Shown: positions 59,256 to 64,000 of the stretch, piece by piece
Position numbering within the stretch: the stretch's first letter is position 1
Layout of the letters: every line of letters starts with the position of its first letter
Assembly: GCA_028023455.1 (NCBI GenBank)
Contig: JAQFVV010012537.1
Coordinates: forward strand, 1,550,001-1,614,000
Length of the DNA stretch: 64,000 nucleotides
DNA from: Epiperipatus broadwayi
Taxonomy: Eukaryota > Onychophora > Udeonychophora > Euonychophora > Peripatidae
Reading direction: 5' to 3'
Notes under the pieces: model-generated
What the model saw: only the letters and a program-made list of their open reading frames with translations
Databases searched by the model: none
What the model was told of the DNA's origin: nothing
Program-made: the position numbers and the translations under genes

Positions 59256-59883
59256 AGCTGAAGTCATTTGGAACATTATTGGTTTCATATCAAATTTAAT
59301 ATTTATTTTAACTTATTTTAAAATTAGATCATTCGTGACATCTTTCCCAAAATATATATTTAATTAGAGTCTAAAAATTTATTATATGTTGTAATAAAAA
59401 GTATCTCCGTATAAAAGTATAATCAAAAGTAAATTATTTTCAAAAGTATTAATAATATCCTGCAAATTATGTATATAAAAAAGCAATATATAGATAATTT
59501 AAAATTAATTTCAATAACTTTTCAAATAGTCTATATCTTTCCAATGTTTAACACAAGATTGCATAAGTATGATATAATGTGTTATGCAACATTAACGATA
59601 TACCATCAAGATTATGTTTGATTAAAATTTATTGACTGCTACTAGAAAAAAGAAAATACCACATATTTTCAACTATATTATTTCACACATGCAAAAAATT
59701 TATAATCAAAAAATAGATTTCAGGTTACTGTTTAAAAATAATTTATTTCTTATTAAATCAAAAAAATCAATATTGTGAAAATTTAAAATTTTCTTCTTAA
59801 TGTTTCAATCATTTATTGTGGCTTTTTTCAAGAGATTAAACAAATGCAAAACATTCATTGGTTTTTTTTTTGTATGTTAGTAT
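59256..59883. other. AT-rich non-coding stretch
   Basis: No gene recognised. Confidence 0.4.
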
Positions 59884-60389
59884 TGTAACAGTCAAGATTG
59901 CATAATCAGTCAACAAGACAGAAAGGCCAAGCAGGGATTCTCAACCAGCAGACACAGGGTTACCCCCATGCTCTTGTTTAAACCCCTACCTAGGTTCCTA
60001 GCCTCAACCAGCTAATTAACATCCTTGATTTCACCCAGCTTCCTTCTTTCCACAGGGTGACCTAGCTCAGGGTACAAACAGAAACTCAGGGTTATTCTCA
60101 CAACTTAAGTTTGGTGTGCCTTGTCCTCCCTTTATACCGATTGGTATTACATTATAACTTGTAACTTTAATCAAACATTCTATCAAATCAATTTTATTAC
60201 TATAGTGATTTTACTAAGCTTGGACTGCTCAAAGCAATATTCAACAAATACTTAAATCTAGGTTATTAGCTTACGGTTCCAAGGTATTTAACCTATTCAT
60301 TCCATTCAATATTATTATAAACTATTATGATCATAATTAATTAAGTGTATGTTTTTAATTCTAAATGAACTTTTTCACTGTCCCTTACA
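59884..60389. other. Possible solo LTR, 506 bases
   Basis: It begins TGTAACAGTCAAG and ends CACTGTCCCTTACA, giving TG...CA with an imperfect inverted TGTAA-CAGT/ACTG-TTACA. It is GC-richer than the surroundings, with a CTTTATA box near 60131. The flanks GTAT and TTAT differ by one base, so a 4-bp duplication is possible but not proven. Confidence 0.4.
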
Positions 60390-61459
60390 TTATTATGGAT
60401 TGAAGTACTGGTGGTTTACATGTTGGTGTGAGCCTAAATTACATGATAATTAATGAATAAGTAGCAATGATCAATCTTGATAAAAAACTATCAGTCATTA
60501 TGGCTTTTGAAATACTAATCAATTAAAAAGGGATTGTGATAAGGCCATTGTGCACGGGTTCATTCTACAGTCATCCAGGGATACATACATATGGTGAAGG
60601 CAAAACAAAGGAGTGATTTAAATACTGCATTCTGCTCACATTATAATTGCCATTCATGGTCACCCTATATGTAAATAAAATTTGAGATCAACTTAGCAAT
60701 CAAGTGGTATGGTTCACTGCTGAAAAAAATGGATGTTCCTGGCCACAGAGGTGCAACTGCTTCTGACCATGGTTGTATTCATAAGGAGAGTGCAAAGATG
60801 TGCTAAAACTAGGATTTAGGGTAGCAGGAATCTTCAGCTCCTGCAGAATCTAGATTGGTGCTAATCTATGGATTAAGAACCCAGGCACATGGTGTCTGGT
60901 CTCCCCTTACACAGCTTGACCATATGATGCATGAACCATACAAGATGTGAGAATAAAGATTAAAGATATAATATATTAAACGATGACATCAAAACTAGAG
61001 AGATAGGAACGCAATCATGGCCTGTATAACAATAATAATTATATAAATCTTCCACCCACACACTTATATATTATTAATTCATTTCAATATTCTAAAGTTT
61101 CCTAGATAAGTATAGAGAACTTGAATGAAATTTAAATCTGCTCACAATAATATAATCAATAATTTTAACTAAGCAATCTTTAAAATTATAATGGATATTA
61201 CATGGGGTATTAATCATTCATAATCCTACTGATAGTTTGGTGGCTTGTGTTCACATTACCGATACAGAACAATGTTTCATTTACATAGAGTATACATATA
61301 ACGCTATGAAACCATTTATATAATCTTGTGGTATTACCTCTGTGTGATAGACACTGGATATAATGATACTGGGGATTATCAATTTTATTTATTCACAAAT
61401 ACAAACTGAGAATCTGAATTAGATTATCGTTATCCTACCACGTGAGGTATGTTTTTGGC
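60390..61459. other. Mixed stretch with a GC-richer patch, unassigned
   Basis: The patch 60540-60950 has more balanced composition (for example GGATGTTCCTGGCCACAGAG) and could be an old transposon 3' region. No open frame or family was recognised. Confidence 0.4.
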
Positions 61460-61660
61460 ATAAATATGTTTACATATATATTCTTAAACATATAAATTTG
61501 AATATACTGTTCTTTAGATTAATTAACATTTACATATATATTTTCTTAAACATATAAATTTGGATATAAACGGATCTTTAGATTAACTATTTATGTTTAC
61601 ATATAGATATTTTCTGAAACATATAAATTTGAATGTAAACTGATCTTTAACTTAATAGTC
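61460..61660. repeat. Minisatellite, three units of about 70 bases
   Basis: TTTACATATATATTCTTAAA, TTTACATATATATTTTCTTA and TTTACATATAGATATTTTCT head three units. Each continues CATATAAATTTG(A/G)AT and ends with TTCTTTAGATTAA or a variant. Confidence 0.75.
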
Positions 61661-62071
61661 AGGTTTCTAAATTGCATATATTTAATTGAATTTTAAACAC
61701 TCCCATCCTTCAGTAACAGTAATGATAAATTCTCAGAATTGTAATAATGAAATTTCTAATTGCCATGATGGGAAGGAGGGGGAGGGGATATGGAAAATTA
61801 AAAAAAAAAATCTGTTAACAGTTTTATTTTAATGGTTTTAGAGTTTTAAGACTGGGTGGCTTCCAACTTGAATTGCCCCAGAGGAACGCTAGTGACATAA
61901 TAAAATAAAATTAAAAAAACAAATTAACTATTGCTGTGTCAATATTTAGGCCAGTAAACCTTTGACATATAAAATCTTAATAAGAGTCAATAGGTTAAAA
62001 CTGCATAAAGATAAATGCTATATAATTAATTAGAATTACATAACTTTAAGAATGGATTAAATACATATTAC
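61661..62071. other. AT-rich non-coding stretch
   Basis: No gene recognised. Lies 3' (minus strand) of the candidate exon. Confidence 0.4.
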
Positions 62072-62242
62072 CAACTAGCTAATCGACAACATCGTGATTC
62101 TTTGTTAGCAGATTCATGAATGATTTCTTGGATGTGAAGACCAGTAAGATTGCAAAGGACAGCAGCTGGATCTTGGCACTGGGATGGAACTTCTTTTCGG
62201 ATGCCCACTTCATCAGATGACCTTGGAGAAGCTGATGACCAT
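62072..62242 (-). CDS. Candidate internal exon of an unrecognised host gene
   Basis: A GC-richer island is open on the minus strand. With acceptor TATGTGTGAGTAG (pyrimidine-rich CTGCCCCCACAATT upstream) and donor TTG|GTAATA it is a 171-bp exon with phase 2 on both sides. It encodes WSSASPRSSDEVGIRKEVPS, then QCQDPAAVLCNLTGLHIQEI and HESANKESRCCRLAS: balanced composition, several cysteines and an N-glycosylation-like NLT. No family is recognised. It is on the same strand as the EGF exon 26 kb away and could belong to the same transcript. The exact acceptor is uncertain, since an alternative AG lies three bases upstream. Confidence 0.5.
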
Positions 62243-62826
62243 CTACTCACACATAATTGTGGGGGCAGTATGCATTTTTCTTTCTTCAAGCACTTTTACG
62301 ACTTTATTTACCTTATGTTATATTTTATATCTATCTTTTTTTTTTTTAACAATACCCATTCCCTCATTATATACTCTCATTCTCCATCTGGAGCTGTATC
62401 TCATGAGTTTTCTTAAGAGCTTTCAATCTAATTTCTATAATTGTTGTTCCATCTTAAATTTGCTTCTGCAGTCCTTCATGCTACCACATAGGTTTTCTGA
62501 GCTTTGTTTCTGTTTCTTATTTTACACTTTAAAATTTGTGTAGTTATTCAAATGTACCAAAATGTAACTCTTTCGATTACAGTAGATTAGAAAATAAGGC
62601 ACTTTTAATTTTATTAATGGTTTGCTTCCATCACCTGTCCTATTTCCCAGTGTATGAAATACATTCCATTCCTATTACTTAATTGATCATGCTCTTTTCT
62701 TTAATAAAATATTTTCTTTTTAAACTTAAAATGTGGCATGATTTAAATAACTTTTAACTTTAAAGATTTCTGAATTGTACACACACATGCAGTTACTAGT
62801 ATATGTGAATATATATGGAAATATAC
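62243..62826. other. AT-rich non-coding stretch
   Basis: The plus-strand frames at 62150-62543 run out of the exon-like island into pyrimidine-rich DNA and show no domain. Confidence 0.4.
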
Positions 62827-62886
62827 AACATACACTGGGAAATAGTTTTAGATTTGAACATACACTGGGAAATAGTTTTAGATTTC
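62827..62886. repeat. Tandem duplication of a 30-base unit
   Basis: AACATACACTGGGAAATAGT followed by TTTAGATTTG/C occurs twice in succession with one difference. Confidence 0.9.
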
Positions 62887-63190
62887 AACAAGCATGAAGC
62901 AAGCATATCTGCTTGTAAATATGCACCGCTTCAATATCATATAATATCTGAGTTTTATTTTTCAGGCATATAGTACATTGGCATTCATGTTTTGCATTTG
63001 CTTAAATCCTTAAAAAAACACTTTAATAAATGGTTGAAATATAAGGGAAATAATTTTGATATTTTAATTGTTACATTATCAATGTTTTGATTCAGTAAGC
63101 AATAAACAAAAATGAATCAAGTTTAATTTTTTTAAAAATGTATGTATATATACAATGAACACAGATATGGGGTAAAGATACTAATGTAAA

Positions 63191-63627
63191 ATTTAAATCC
63201 GTTAAACTAAATACACACATTAATTCCAAAATATAATTTTAACAACAAACTATGATATATAGATAAATATCAACAAACTATAAATTATCCGAACGTTTTC
63301 GAAGGCTTACCCTTCATTATCAAGGAAAACATAATTTTCAAACAGTATACTAATATGCAAATGTATAAAATAATATAGGCTAATATGCAAATGAGAGTTA
63401 AAGCGCTTCAGCATGCCACTTCTTTGATAAAGCATAAAAAGATTCTCTCTTATTCAATGCGTGCTCGTCCAAAATAATTGAAAATTGTGTTGTCCTTGAT
63501 AAAGAAGGGTAAGCCTTCGAAAACGTTCAGATAATTTATAGTTTGTTGATATTTATCTATATATCATAGTTTGTTGTTTGTGTTATATTTTGGAATTAAT
63601 GTGTGTATTTAGTTTAACGGATTTAAA
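63191..63627. repeat. Long inverted repeat with conserved hairpin in both arms
   Basis: Arm 63191-63342 pairs with 63478-63627: AAATCCGTTAAACTAAATAC is mirrored at the far end. Both arms carry CTTGATAA(A/T)GAAGGGTAAG followed by CCTTCGAAAACGTTC, in which GAAGG pairs with CCTTC and is followed by GAAAA. The spacer contains CTAATATGCAAATG twice. It has the same box-stem-GAAA plan as the hairpins at 3855-3885 and 55123-55160. Confidence 0.8.
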
Positions 63628-64000
63628 AAATGTATGGTAACAAAGATTTTGGGATTTAAATTTAAAATTTTTTTATATTAAGTTCAATTTTTATACATTG
63701 CTGTCTAAGGAATGAAAATTTTTGCTTTTTCAATTTTTAAAAATTCTGACATGCTTTTCCAAATATTGACTAATGCAGCTTAACACAAAATAATGGTCTT
63801 CAAAGCTAAAGCTTACTAAATGGAATGTCAACCATCAAAAGAGATGTTCAAATATTGTGATCTGAATAACTGACAGTTTCCATTTTCAGTTACTAAAGTG
63901 TTGAATGAAGAGCAAATAGGTTTTTCATTTAATAATTCAATAATCTCATAACTGAAAATAAAAGATTTGTATATCTGAATTTTGTATTTTCTTTATACAA
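63628..64000. other. AT-rich non-coding stretch at window end
   Basis: No gene or repeat recognised. Confidence 0.4.

Noticed and set aside
62150-62543. Two plus-strand frames over the exon-like island
   Set aside because: They exit the island into pyrimidine-rich DNA, while the minus strand gives balanced composition with fitting splice sites.

Overview
The window reads as intergenic and intronic DNA from a very AT-rich metazoan, most likely an invertebrate; the phylum cannot be fixed from sequence alone. The reasons are: decayed retrotransposons of animal type (RTE, PHD+esterase CR1-like, a second Jockey/CR1-group LINE, Penelope-like elements), fold-back and terminal-inverted-repeat elements, many microsatellites, and short GC-richer islands that look like single exons lost in long introns. 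No bacterial-style operons, CRISPR arrays or rRNA genes were seen.

Layout. 1-662: a fold-back repeat. 2363-3956: two copies of the 3' part of a Penelope-like element (GIY-YIG endonuclease) joined head to head as a near-perfect palindrome. 4180-7036: an almost full-length RTE LINE broken by two stops and two frameshifts. 9290-14460 and 14740-20523: two copies of one CR1-like LINE, both on the minus strand. The first preserves a PHD-like finger and SGNH/GDSL-esterase ORF1, an endonuclease and a reverse transcriptase. The second is split by a 2.8 kb insertion (16989-19781) with TG...CA ends and a 4-bp CTAG duplication. 22-26 kb: an LTR-like fragment, a tRNA-derived repeat and two minisatellites. 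26.6-30.3 kb: inverted and direct copies of a TA-rich repeat, a Penelope endonuclease fragment, a candidate plus-strand exon and a suspicious poly-G/poly-A block. 32.4-37 kb: dispersed repeats, a Tigger/pogo-like non-autonomous DNA transposon, and one convincing host exon coding an EGF-like domain on the minus strand (36347-36448, phase 1-1). 39-40.3 kb: more fold-back copies. 43.9-47.2 kb: a third LINE with a 450-residue open reverse transcriptase frame. 47.6-50.1 kb: GC-richer duplicated repeats, microsatellites and an LTR-like block. 50-64 kb: mostly unannotatable AT-rich DNA with palindromic repeats, a tRNA-like SINE head, two copies of a dispersed repeat, an LTR-like block, a candidate minus-strand exon (62072-62242, phase 2-2) and a final palindrome.

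The most unusual thread is a hairpin that recurs inside several otherwise unrelated inverted repeats. It has a box close to TTGATAAA, a 5-7 bp stem and then GAAA, and it occurs in the arms at 2.4/3.9 kb, 54.8/55.1 kb and 63.3/63.5 kb, with a related CTGA(C/T)GAA form at 26.6 and 30.2 kb. It resembles, but does not fully match, the hammerhead ribozymes known from Penelope-like elements. The only host coding sequence I would trust is the EGF exon. Everything else that encodes protein is transposon-derived or a tentative single exon.
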